Assembly (NCBI GenBank): GCA_046758905.1 | Contig: JBHIBC010000001.1 | Coordinates: forward strand, 45,178-109,177 | Direction: 5' to 3' | Source of the DNA: JBHIBC01 sp046758905 | GTDB taxonomy: Bacteria; Acidobacteriota; Polarisedimenticolia; Gp22-AA2 | DNA length: 64,000 nt | In this document: positions 25,285-32,765 of the stretch, piece after piece | How positions within the stretch are numbered: position 1 is the stretch's first letter | Layout of the letters: each line of letters opens with the position of its first letter | Notes under the pieces: model-generated | Databases searched by the model: none | What the model was told of the DNA's origin: nothing | Seen by the model: only the letters and a program-made list of their open reading frames with translations | Program-made: the position numbers and the translations under genes

Positions 25285-26630
25285 TGGCCGGCCCCCGGAC
25301 CCGGCCCGCGCGCAGCTTCCACATCGAGACCTGGGGCTGCCAGATGAACGTGCACGACACGGAGAAGATGGCCGGCATCCTCGCCTCGCTCGGGTACGCA
25401 CCGGCGGACGGACCGGGGCGGGCCGACCTGATCCTCCTCAACACCTGTAGCGTGAGGGAGAAGGCCGCGGCCAAGGTGTTCAACCGGCTGGGGCGGCTGC
25501 GGCGGCTGAAGCGGCGCAATCCAGACCTCATGATCGGAGTCTGCGGGTGCGTGGCCCAGGTGGAGGGGGAGGCGATCTTCCGGCGGGCGCCGTACGTCGA
25601 CCTGATCATGGGCCCGCGCAACATCGCTCAGCTGGGATCCCTCCTGGAGCGGGCCCGTCGGGACGGGCGGTCCATCAGCCTCGCCCGGAGCGACGACCCG
25701 ATCGTGTTCCCATCCGGCACCGCCGCGCGCTCCGACGGGCCGCGTGCCTACGTCACGGTGATGGAGGGGTGCAACAAGTCGTGCTCGTTCTGCATCGTCC
25801 CGTTCACCAGGGGCAGGGAAGTGTACCGGCCGGCCGGCGACATCCTGGCGGAAGTCCGTGAGCTCGCCGCCCGGGGGTTCCAGGAGATCGAGTTCCTGGG
25901 CCAGAACGTCAACGCCTACCACCACGGCGCGGAGGATCTGGCGTCGCTGCTCGAGATGGCCGACCGCGTGCCGCAGGTCCGGCGCATCCGGTTCACGACC
26001 TCCCACCCGGGCCACCTGAAGCGCCGGATCATGGATGCCATGCGCGACGTCCCTTCGGTCTGCAACCACCTCCACCTTCCGGTCCAGTCGGGCTCGGACC
26101 GCGTCCTGAGGATGATGAACCGGGGATACACTCGGGCGCGCTACCTGGAGAAGATCGACGCCCTCAGGGCGCGGGTCCCGGACGTCACCTTCAGCACCGA
26201 CGTGATCGTCGGTTTTCCGGGCGAGACGGAGGCGGAGTTCGAGCAGACGCTGTCGCTGCTGCGCGTGGTGGGTTTCGAGCAGGTGTTCGCGTTCGCCTAC
26301 TCCCCCCGGCCCGGCACGCCGGCGGCGCGGATGACGGATCGGGCGCTGTCTGAGGAGGTCAAGGCCGATCGGCTGCGCAGGCTGCTCGCCCTTCAGGAGG
26401 AGATGTCTCTGGCCCGCAACGCCTCCCTGGTGGGCCGCACCTTCGAGGTGCTCATCGACGGCCGCAGCCGGATGGACCCGGCGACACTGAAGGGGCGCAC
26501 GACCTGCAACCGGATCGTCAACGTCGCGGGCAGCGATCCGTCGCGGCGCGGCTTCCTCACCGTGAGGATCACCAGGGGACACGCCCACTCGCTCACCGGG
26601 GTGCCGCTGGAGGGCGCCCGCGCCGCTTGA
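25281..26630 (+). CDS. miaB: tRNA-2-methylthio-N6-dimethylallyladenosine synthase
   Basis: Radical SAM methylthiotransferase that adds the 2-methylthio group at A37 of tRNAs reading codons starting with U. It has the three MTTase parts in order. The N-terminal UPF0004 domain has Cys ligands in ETWGCQMN, NTCSVRE and GVCGCVAQ for the auxiliary cluster. The radical SAM CxxxCxxC is in MEGCNKSCSFCIVPFTRGRE, Cys164, 168 and 171. A C-terminal TRAM domain starts near 380. QMNVHDTEKMAG marks it as MiaB rather than RimO or MtaB. The 449-residue length is standard. Its TGA stop is inside the -35 box of the next gene. Confidence 0.95.
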   Translation: MMAGPRTRPARSFHIETWGCQMNVHDTEKMAGILASLGYAPADGPGRADLILLNTCSVREKAAAKVFNRLGRLRRLKRRNPDLMIGVCGCVAQVEGEAIFRRAPYVDLIMGPRNIAQLGSLLERARRDGRSISLARSDDPIVFPSGTAARSDGPRAYVTVMEGCNKSCSFCIVPFTRGREVYRPAGDILAEVRELAARGFQEIEFLGQNVNAYHHGAEDLASLLEMADRVPQVRRIRFTTSHPGHLKRRIMDAMRDVPSVCNHLHLPVQSGSDRVLRMMNRGYTRARYLEKIDALRARVPDVTFSTDVIVGFPGETEAEFEQTLSLLRVVGFEQVFAFAYSPRPGTPAARMTDRALSEEVKADRLRRLLALQEEMSLARNASLVGRTFEVLIDGRSRMDPATLKGRTTCNRIVNVAGSDPSRRGFLTVRITRGHAHSLTGVPLEGARAA

Positions 26631-26655
26631 CGGCCCGCCGCCGGCAGGCTATAAA
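26627..26655 (+). promoter_or_regulatory. sigma-70-type promoter of the DUF151 gene
   Basis: TTGACG at 26627-26632, 17 bases, TATAAA at 26650-26655. The miaB stop TGA (26628-26630) is part of the -35 box. The expected leader is about 35 bases. Confidence 0.78.
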
Positions 26656-26696
26656 GGGTCCTCCTGAGCGCGGACCCGGCAGGAAGGGGAGGCGTC

Positions 26697-27182
26697 GTGG
26701 AAGTGGAGATGAAGATCAAGGGGTTGATGATCGACCCGATCACCAACATGCCGATCATCATCCTGCGGGACCCAAGCAGCTCCGCGGTCCTGCCGATCTG
26801 GGTCGGCATCTTCGAGGCCAACGCGATCGCGCTGCAGATCGAGAAGATCGCCACGCCCCGCCCCATGACCCACGACCTCCTCAAGAGCATGCTCACCGGG
26901 CTTCGGGCGACGGTCGAGAAGGTGGTGATCACGGACCTGAAGGAGAACACCTTCTACGCGCTCATCTTCGTCAATCGGGAGGGGGAGACCATGCCGATCG
27001 ATTCGCGACCGAGCGACGCGATCGCCCTCGCGCTGCGGACCGGCTCGCCCATCTTCGTCAACACCGACGTGATCGAGAAGGCGAAGAACACCGATCTCAC
27101 CAAGGACGCGGGAGAGTCGGAGCGGATCCGCAAGTGGCTGGAGAGCCTTGACCCGGACGAGATGGGCAAGTACGAGATGTGA
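26697..27182 (+). CDS. bifunctional nuclease family protein (DUF151)
   Basis: Cytoplasmic protein of 161 residues with the BFN/DUF151 domain over nearly its whole length. Seen are VKGLMIDPITNMPIIILRD-like residues at the start, LPIWVGIFEANAIALQIEK near 39-57, RPMTHDLLKSML near 63-74 and RPSDAIALALRTGSPIFV near 104-121. These are the characteristic motifs of a family that includes a plant nuclease and a Thermotoga structural protein; its bacterial role is not established. GTG at 26697 follows a strong AGGAAGGGGAGG; ATG at 26709 is an alternative but is farther from it. The UVR domain seen in some homologues is absent. Confidence 0.9.
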   Translation: MEVEMKIKGLMIDPITNMPIIILRDPSSSAVLPIWVGIFEANAIALQIEKIATPRPMTHDLLKSMLTGLRATVEKVVITDLKENTFYALIFVNREGETMPIDSRPSDAIALALRTGSPIFVNTDVIEKAKNTDLTKDAGESERIRKWLESLDPDEMGKYEM

Positions 27183-27217
27183 CCGCCGCTTGGCGCGTAA
27201 GTTACTGAAAATAAACG

Positions 27218-27226
27218 TGTTATAGC
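27218..27226 (+). promoter_or_regulatory. possible extended -10 promoter of parA
   Basis: TGT followed by TATAGC at 27221-27226 in an unusually A/T-rich stretch (27197-27229). No clear -35 is present. The segment includes CGTAAGTTACTGAAA at 27196-27210, nearly identical to a sequence in the HU-gene leader at 7101-7115. Confidence 0.45.
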
Positions 27227-27253
27227 AACTCCCAGGCGGGAGCGCACGCGAAC

Positions 27254-28009
27254 GTGATCCTTGCCATCGCGAACCAGAAGGGCGGCGTCGGCAAGACCAC
27301 GACAGCCATCAACCTCTCCGCCGCCTTGGCGCAGAAGGGCTTCCGGACTCTCCTGATCGACCTCGACCCCCAGGGCAACGCCAGCCTGTCGTTTCTCGAC
27401 CCGGAGCAGATCCGGCTGTCCGCCTACGACGCCCTCATCGAGGACGGCAAGACGGTCAAGGACGCCATCCATAAGACCAGCCTGAAGGGTCTGGATGTCC
27501 TCCCGGCCCGCATCAGCCTGGCCAAGTTCGAGAGCAAGCTTCTCGGGGACATCGACAGCCACTTCAGGCTGAAGGATCGCCTCAAGCCGGCCGCATCCCC
27601 GTATCAGTACGTCGTCATCGACACCCCTCCGACGCTCGGCCTCCTCACGGTCAACGCGCTCGTCGCCGCGACCCACCTGCTGGTCCCGATACAGTCCTCG
27701 TACTTCGCCCTGGAGGGAACCGACGACCTACTGGAGACGGTCGAGAAGATCCGGGCACGCCCGAACCCGAGGCTGGAGTTTCTAGGCGTCCTGATCACCA
27801 TCCACGACAAGCGCACCCTCCTCGGCAGGGACATCAAGAACCATATCAAGGAGGTATTCGGGCCGAAGGTGTTCCGGACCGTCATCTCCCGCAGCGTCAG
27901 GCTCGAGGAGAGCCCCGCGTACAAGGAGCCGATCTTCTCCTTCGCCCCCCACTCAAGCGGGGCGCTGCAGTACTACAAGCTCTCGGAAGAGGTGATAGGT
28001 CGTGTCTAA
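27254..28009 (+). CDS. parA: ParA-family partition ATPase (Soj-like)
   Basis: Walker-type ATPase that moves ParB-DNA complexes over the nucleoid. The deviant Walker A motif NQKGGVGKTTTAINL is at residues 7-21 with signature Lys9 and Lys14. LLIDLDPQGNAS near 36 is the Walker A' motif and YQYVVIDTPPTLGLLTVNAL near 117 the Walker B region. There is no N-terminal HTH, so it is the type Ib/chromosomal form. The GTG at 27254 gives the normal N-terminus. The gene overlaps parB by eight bases. Codon use is visibly less GC-rich than in neighbouring genes. Neither gidA/gidB nor dnaA is nearby, which is unusual for the main chromosomal pair, so an accessory or transferred origin is possible. Confidence 0.93.
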   Translation: MILAIANQKGGVGKTTTAINLSAALAQKGFRTLLIDLDPQGNASLSFLDPEQIRLSAYDALIEDGKTVKDAIHKTSLKGLDVLPARISLAKFESKLLGDIDSHFRLKDRLKPAASPYQYVVIDTPPTLGLLTVNALVAATHLLVPIQSSYFALEGTDDLLETVEKIRARPNPRLEFLGVLITIHDKRTLLGRDIKNHIKEVFGPKVFRTVISRSVRLEESPAYKEPIFSFAPHSSGALQYYKLSEEVIGRV

Positions 28010-28826
28010 GCAGCGAGGCCTCCCGGCATACAGGAGGATGAGGCACGACCACCACTTCGTCGACCACCTCTCCACCGGCACCGCGGACAACCTCGGCCGC
28101 ATGATCCCACTGGACCTGTTGGTGCCCAACCCCGACCAGCCAAGGAGGTCATTCGGGGACATCGGGGATCTGGTCTCGTCCATTAAGGAGAAGGGCGTCC
28201 TCGAGCCGGTCCTCGTGCGTCCAAGCGGCGAGAAGTTCCAGATCATCGCCGGCGAGAGGCGATACAGAGCATCTATCGAGGCGGGGCTGTCCCAGATTCC
28301 CTGCATTGAGATCGACGTCGACGACAGGGGAGTGCTGGAGATCAGCCTGATCGAGAACCTGCAGCGACGCGATCTCAGTCCCTTCGAGGAGGCCGACGGC
28401 CTCCTGAAGCTGTCGGAGAAGTTCCTCTACACTCACGAGGAGATCGCCGGGAAGCTGGGCAAGTCAAGGAGCTCCATCACCGAGACCCTGACGCTGAACC
28501 ACATCCCGGTGGAGCTGCGAGACCTGTGCAGAGAGGCCGGGATCGCGGCGCGGTCGACCCTCCTGCAGATCGCCAGGCAATCGAATCCGGAGGCGATGGC
28601 CAGGATGATCGACGAGATCAGGCGCTCCGGGCTCACCCGGGACGAGGTGCGCAAGCTTCACGCGGATGAGAAGAGGGGTCCCGGGAGGCCCAAGGGGTTC
28701 GTCTTCAACTTCAGGTCGCCCGACAAGGGGTTCTCCCTGAACCTGAAATTCCGGAGGTCGGAGGTGAGCAAGGAGGAGATCATCCGGACGCTCCGGGAGC
28801 TGATCGAGAACCTGTCTCACTCCTGA
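28002..28826 (+). CDS. parB: ParB/Spo0J-family DNA-binding CTPase
   Basis: Centromere-binding partner of ParA, 274 residues. The N-terminal ParB/Srx domain (residues about 30-120) has IPLDLLVPNPDQPRRSF, the CTP-binding GERRYRA motif near 83 and ISLIENLQRRDLSPFEEA near 108-125. A helix-turn-helix follows (EEIAGKLGKSRSSITETL near 146-163). The C-terminus, after a basic RGPGRPKG hinge, is a short strand-rich segment (FVFNFRSPDKGFSLNLKF) plus a helix and does not look like the classical leucine-zipper dimerisation domain. GTG at 28002 lies in the parA 3' end. A candidate target site lies 32 bases downstream. Confidence 0.93.
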   Translation: MSKQRGLPAYRRMRHDHHFVDHLSTGTADNLGRMIPLDLLVPNPDQPRRSFGDIGDLVSSIKEKGVLEPVLVRPSGEKFQIIAGERRYRASIEAGLSQIPCIEIDVDDRGVLEISLIENLQRRDLSPFEEADGLLKLSEKFLYTHEEIAGKLGKSRSSITETLTLNHIPVELRDLCREAGIAARSTLLQIARQSNPEAMARMIDEIRRSGLTRDEVRKLHADEKRGPGRPKGFVFNFRSPDKGFSLNLKFRRSEVSKEEIIRTLRELIENLSHS

Positions 28827-28858
28827 TCCCCAGGCAAAATCGGCATTTCTCTGGTGTG

Positions 28859-28876
28859 ATGTCGGCGCGCCGACAT
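28859..28876. repeat. 18-bp perfect palindrome downstream of parB
   Basis: ATGTCGGCGCGCCGACAT reads the same on both strands and lies 32 bases after the parB stop. It has the size of a parS or operator site. No T run follows, so a rho-independent terminator is unlikely. The canonical chromosomal parS (TGTTTCACGTGAAACA) was not noticed in the window. Confidence 0.6.
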
Positions 28877-29046
28877 TGGGATGGTAGGGTCTGTGGACTT
28901 GGGAGCGGGAGGTGCTCGGCGCTCATGGGCGCGATGCCGAGCGGGACCTGGGGGTGGGGGGCCGGACGATCCAGGCCGCTGGAGGCGGGAGGACCTATGG
29001 GATGGGGCGCTGCTGGGCGCTGCGGGATCGATCGTGCTAGGTTTAC

Positions 29047-29060
29047 ATAAGATATCTTAT
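29047..29060. repeat. 14-bp perfect AT-rich palindrome upstream of lptFG
   Basis: ATAAGATATCTTAT is self-complementary and stands out in GC-rich DNA. It lies 36 bases upstream of the -35 box of the lptFG promoter, a position suited to an activator or repressor site; it could also belong to the par locus. Confidence 0.5.
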
Positions 29061-29095
29061 CGGACCTTGGTAGCCCGGACCCCGATCGCTCGCGG

Positions 29096-29125
29096 TTGAC
29101 GCGATCCGGTCGGGCCCCCTAACAT
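29096..29125 (+). promoter_or_regulatory. promoter of lptFG, predicting a leaderless mRNA
   Basis: TTGACG at 29096-29101, 18 bases, TAACAT at 29120-29125. The start codon at 29133 is seven to eight bases after the -10, which is where transcription should begin, so translation would start at or within a base or two of the 5' end. Confidence 0.7.
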
Positions 29126-29132
29126 CGATGCG

Positions 29133-31850
29133 ATGAAGCTCCTCGGGGCTCTGCGGCCCGACCGCCTCTGGAGATACATCTTCGGGGAGATCCTGTCTCC
29201 CTCTTTGCTGGGGCTCGGGGTGTACGTGCTCGTCTTCCTCATGAACGCCCTGTTCGAGCTCGCGGAGCTGGCCATCAAGAAGGACCTGCCGCTCCTTACG
29301 GTCGGGCGCATCCTGTTCTACTACCTGCCGAGGGTGCTGGTGCTGACGACCCCGATGGCGATCCTGCTCGGCGTCCTCGTCGGCATCGGGCGCCTGAGCA
29401 CGGATAGCGAGATCGTCGCGCTGAGGGCGGCGGGGGTGAGCTACTGGAAGGTCCTCTACCCGGCCCTGGTGCTCGGCCTGATCGGCTGGGGGTTCGGCAG
29501 CTACCTGATGCTGCAGGTGGAGCCCGAGGCCAACTACCGGCGTCGGAGCATCACGACCCGGCTCGCCTATTCGGCCGACCCGCGGCGCGAGATCAAGCCG
29601 CGCGTCTTCTTCGAGGAGATCCCGGGGATACTCCTGTACGCGGACGAGGTCCATCAGGGCGGGGATTTCCTCGAGAAGGTCTTCATCCATCAGACGCGCG
29701 AGGGGGGCGAGGAGCTGACCACCGTCGCCCGTCGGGTCCAGATCGACTACGACCGCGAGCAGGGAGTGGCGTTCTTCTACATGGAGTCGGGGCTCAGCCA
29801 CAGCGTCGATCCGGACGACCCGGAGAGCTACCACGTCAGCCAGTTCGAGCGGCAGATGCTCCGGCAGGAGCCGGACGAGGCGTTCCGGATCAAGAGCAGC
29901 CTGCTGAGCCGTCCCTCCCCTAGGAACTGGCGCGAGCAGAACCTGAGCGAGCTGGCACGCTCGATCCTGCGGGCCGGCGCCATCACCCACGAGGAGACGC
30001 GCCGGAGGGTGATCGGCACCCTGTTCGCGATCGTTCACGAGAGGTTCGCCCTGCCGGTCGCGTGCCTCGTCTTCGCGCTGCTCGGCGTCCCGCTCGGGAT
30101 CATGAACCGGCGCGGCGGCAAGGCCTCCGGATTCAGCCTCAGCATCGCGATCGCCATCCTCTACTGGATCCTGCTGTCGACCGGCGAGGGGCTGGTCAAG
30201 CAGGGCAGGCTGTCCCCCTTCGTGGGCCTGTGGGTCGGGAACGCCCTGCTCGGGGCGCTCGGCGTCGTGCTCTTCCTCCTGCGGGAGCGCACCGAGAGCC
30301 TGCAGATCTCCTTCCTGGTGCCCGCCCGGCTGCAGCGCGCCCTCGCGGCGCTGAGGCGTCGCGAGGAGGACCAGCTCGACGCCCGCCGGCTCAGGGCGCT
30401 CGAGGTCGTGCCGGAGGCGGTGCGGCCCCCGGAGTTCGCGAGGGTCCGGGGGGGGCGGCGCTCCTCGACCCGGAGGAGCCGGCGGGCGGCGCGGCGCCGT
30501 GGTATCCGGGCCGGGGGCGCTCCGAGCGGGACGCTGTGCCTGGTCCCCTCCGTCGATCCGGAGGCCGGCGGGAGCGGCGGGTCCGATGATCTGGCGCCCG
30601 TCGAGCCGGGGGCGGTCGGCCGGTCCCGGACGATACGGGTCGGGCTGCTCGCCGGAATCGCGGTGCTGGCGGGCCTCGCGTCCATCTCCTTCAGTCCGTT
30701 CCTGCTGGTCGCGATCACGCTCCTGGCTCTCTTCCTGGTCTTCAGCACCACAATGGACCGCTACGTCCTGGCCCGGTACGGGACCGTGCTCGCCGGATGC
30801 CTCGCGTCGCTGTTCACGCTCGTGGCTGTCTACGAGTTCATCCAGATCATGGACGAGCTGGTGGAGCGCAGCCTGCCGGTCGGCCTGGCGCTGAGCTATC
30901 TCAAGTACCGCAGCCCGTGGATCCTGGCGCAGATCCTGCCGATGTCGTCGCTGGTGGCGACCTTCATGACGTTCGGGGCGATGTCGCGGCTCAACGAGGT
31001 CGTGGCGCTCAAGGCGAGCGGGACGAGCATCTATCGCCTCTCGATGCCGGTCGTGGTCGTGGCCGTCGCGCTGAGCACCCTGGCCTACGTCAACTACGAC
31101 TACCTGATGCCGCACGCGAACCGGAAGGCGCGGCAGGTCAAGGACGTGATCAAGGGGAAGACGCCCCGGACCTACCGGGTTCAGAAGGAACGGTGGGTGT
31201 TCGGCGAGCAGGGCCGGCTTTACAACTTCGCCACCTACACGCCGCCCCACTTCCCGGTCCTGCCGGCCGCCGGCCGGAGCGGCACCTTCCAGGGGTTCAG
31301 CGCCTACCGCCTCGACCCCGAGACGTTCCAGATCCGGCGCCGGGTTCACGCCAGGAACGCGGTCTACGACACGGATCACTGGGTCCTCCGCGACGGGTGG
31401 ATCCGCGAGTTCCGGGACGGGCGGGAGTCGTTCGAGGCGTTCGCCGAGAAGCGATTCGACTTCCCCGAACGGCCGGCCTACTTCGTGGGTGAGTGGAAGA
31501 GCCCCCAGCAGATGACCTTCGCCGAGCTCAAGGGCTTCGTCCGCGACCTCGACCGCCGGGGGTACGACGTCCAGGAGCTGGCCGTCGATCTGTACGACAA
31601 GTCGGCCATACCGCTGGTGTCGCTGACGATGGTGGTGCTCGGGCTCCCCTTCTGCTTCCGGATGGGACGCCGCGGCTCGCTGTACGGGATCGGCGTCGCC
31701 ATCGTGCTGGCGCTGCTCTTCCTCGTGACTTTCTCCGCCACCAATGCGCTCGGCGGCGTCGGGCTCGTCCCCCCGTTCCTCGCGGCGTGGGCCCCGAACA
31801 TCCTGTTCGCGGGGAGCGGCGTCTACCTACTCCTGCGGACCTCGACCTGA
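29133..31850 (+). CDS. fused LptF-LptG lipopolysaccharide export permease
   Basis: Both permeases of the LPS transport ABC complex in one 905-residue frame. Residues 1-390 are LptF-like: membrane helices near 20-40, 53-78, 104-128 and three more near 306-390, enclosing a periplasmic jellyroll. A 150-residue linker rich in Arg, Gly and Pro follows, then two extra hydrophobic segments (about 504-540). Residues 541-905 are a complete LptG beginning MDRYVLARYGTVLAG, the normal LptG start, with its own jellyroll and last three helices. A run of eight G at 30448-30455 lies in the linker, and an alternative frame from there reads more naturally to a stop at 30589, so the fusion could be natural or could reflect an indel. 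LptE is encoded at 44438; LptB is not in the window. Confidence 0.88.
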   Translation: MKLLGALRPDRLWRYIFGEILSPSLLGLGVYVLVFLMNALFELAELAIKKDLPLLTVGRILFYYLPRVLVLTTPMAILLGVLVGIGRLSTDSEIVALRAAGVSYWKVLYPALVLGLIGWGFGSYLMLQVEPEANYRRRSITTRLAYSADPRREIKPRVFFEEIPGILLYADEVHQGGDFLEKVFIHQTREGGEELTTVARRVQIDYDREQGVAFFYMESGLSHSVDPDDPESYHVSQFERQMLRQEPDEAFRIKSSLLSRPSPRNWREQNLSELARSILRAGAITHEETRRRVIGTLFAIVHERFALPVACLVFALLGVPLGIMNRRGGKASGFSLSIAIAILYWILLSTGEGLVKQGRLSPFVGLWVGNALLGALGVVLFLLRERTESLQISFLVPARLQRALAALRRREEDQLDARRLRALEVVPEAVRPPEFARVRGGRRSSTRRSRRAARRRGIRAGGAPSGTLCLVPSVDPEAGGSGGSDDLAPVEPGAVGRSRTIRVGLLAGIAVLAGLASISFSPFLLVAITLLALFLVFSTTMDRYVLARYGTVLAGCLASLFTLVAVYEFIQIMDELVERSLPVGLALSYLKYRSPWILAQILPMSSLVATFMTFGAMSRLNEVVALKASGTSIYRLSMPVVVVAVALSTLAYVNYDYLMPHANRKARQVKDVIKGKTPRTYRVQKERWVFGEQGRLYNFATYTPPHFPVLPAAGRSGTFQGFSAYRLDPETFQIRRRVHARNAVYDTDHWVLRDGWIREFRDGRESFEAFAEKRFDFPERPAYFVGEWKSPQQMTFAELKGFVRDLDRRGYDVQELAVDLYDKSAIPLVSLTMVVLGLPFCFRMGRRGSLYGIGVAIVLALLFLVTFSATNALGGVGLVPPFLAAWAPNILFAGSGVYLLLRTST

Positions 31851-32765
31851 TCCCCCATCCTTGCGTCCCGCCAGGAAGAGCGCGCGCTCGGCCTCGTAGC
31901 GGACCGATTGCGCGGGATCGAGGCGCGCGATCGCCCGGAGCTCCGGCTCGACCTCGCCCCGCTCCGGCCAGGAGGCGATCGCCGTCACAGCCCTCGCCCG
32001 GACGGCGGCATCCTTGTCGTTGCGGGCGCGCTCGATGACCGCCGCGAGGGTGCCGCGCGCCTCGTCGGGCCGTTGGTCGAGAACGGTCCCGGCCCCGTCC
32101 CGGAAGATCTGCGCGATCAGGTCCAGGGCTTTGAGGCGCAGGGCGCCCGACGGGTCGGAGAGCAGGGGGAGCAGCCGGACGAACAGGTCCGGCCGTCCGG
32201 CCCTAAGCCGCAGGATCTCCTCCAGGGCGGTCTCGACTCGGTACGGGTTGTCGTCCTCCAGGAGCGACACGAGGCGGCCCAGCTGGCTGGCCGGAGGCTG
32301 ACGCGCGATGTCGACGAAGGAGCGGACCGCGTCGAGGATGATCGACGGCCCTTCCGCGGGGAGGGTGAAGCGTCCGGACGGTCCCCGGAGGAGCGCGTAG
32401 ATGTCCCGGTTCTTCTCCTTGTTCCGATTCACCCCCTCGTACGGCACCAGGAACAACAGCTCGTCCTGCCCGTCCGGAAAGACGATCGGCTCGGTGCTCC
32501 GCCTGCGGTTGAAGTTGAACTCCCTGAACGCGATCCGAAGCGACGGGGCCGGAGGCTCTCCCTTCAGGGTCTCCACCAGGTCGACGATTGCAAACCGCAG
32601 CGCCCCCTCGCGCACCCGGGCGTGCACGACGAGCTCCGAGCGCGCCACCATCTGGAAGAGATTCAGCTCCTTCCCCTCGCCGGCGCGGGCGGTCCCGGCC
32701 GCGCCGGTGAGCGCGGCAGCGCAAGCCGCCGGCAGGACGATCGTCCTCCGGAGGCGCGGGTTCAT
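31827..32765 (-). CDS. secreted HEAT-repeat protein
   Basis: Not assigned to a named family. The 312-residue product has a Sec signal peptide (positive start, hydrophobic core, cleavage expected after GTARA near residue 28), so it should be periplasmic. Residues 30-140 form a mixed domain with SELVVHARVREG and DELLFLVPYEGVNR. Residues 160-305 are HEAT or armadillo-like helical repeats: RVETALEEILRL, LRLKALDLIAQIF, AAVRARAVTAIASW and SVRYEAERALFLAG. Such repeats usually bind protein partners. Its start overlaps the stop of the phosphodiesterase/TPR gene by four bases, so the two are probably made and used together. Its 3' end overlaps lptFG by 24 bases in convergent orientation. Confidence 0.82.
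   Translation of the reverse strand: MNPRLRRTIVLPAACAAALTGAAGTARAGEGKELNLFQMVARSELVVHARVREGALRFAIVDLVETLKGEPPAPSLRIAFREFNFNRRRSTEPIVFPDGQDELLFLVPYEGVNRNKEKNRDIYALLRGPSGRFTLPAEGPSIILDAVRSFVDIARQPPASQLGRLVSLLEDDNPYRVETALEEILRLRAGRPDLFVRLLPLLSDPSGALRLKALDLIAQIFRDGAGTVLDQRPDEARGTLAAVIERARNDKDAAVRARAVTAIASWPERGEVEPELRAIARLDPAQSVRYEAERALFLAGRKDGGSGRGPQE

Larger units (their letters stand above)
28827..29132. other. 306-base gap between parB and lptFG
   Basis: No believable gene is seen. It holds two perfect palindromes (28859-28876 and 29047-29060) and, between them, a G-rich plus strand with several GGG runs (28877-29035). The lptFG promoter is at its right end. A short open frame at 28856-29050 has the composition of random G-rich sequence. 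Confidence 0.7.

Noticed and set aside
28856..29050. 64-codon open frame in the parB-lptFG gap
   Set aside because: Its Gly/Arg/Trp-rich sequence reflects the G-rich strand and it has no SD or domain.
30062..30589. 175-codon frame inside lptFG
   Set aside because: Most of it lies opposite well-conserved LptF helices in a shifted frame; only its last 45 codons look sensible, which is reported as a possible indel at the G8 tract rather than as a gene.
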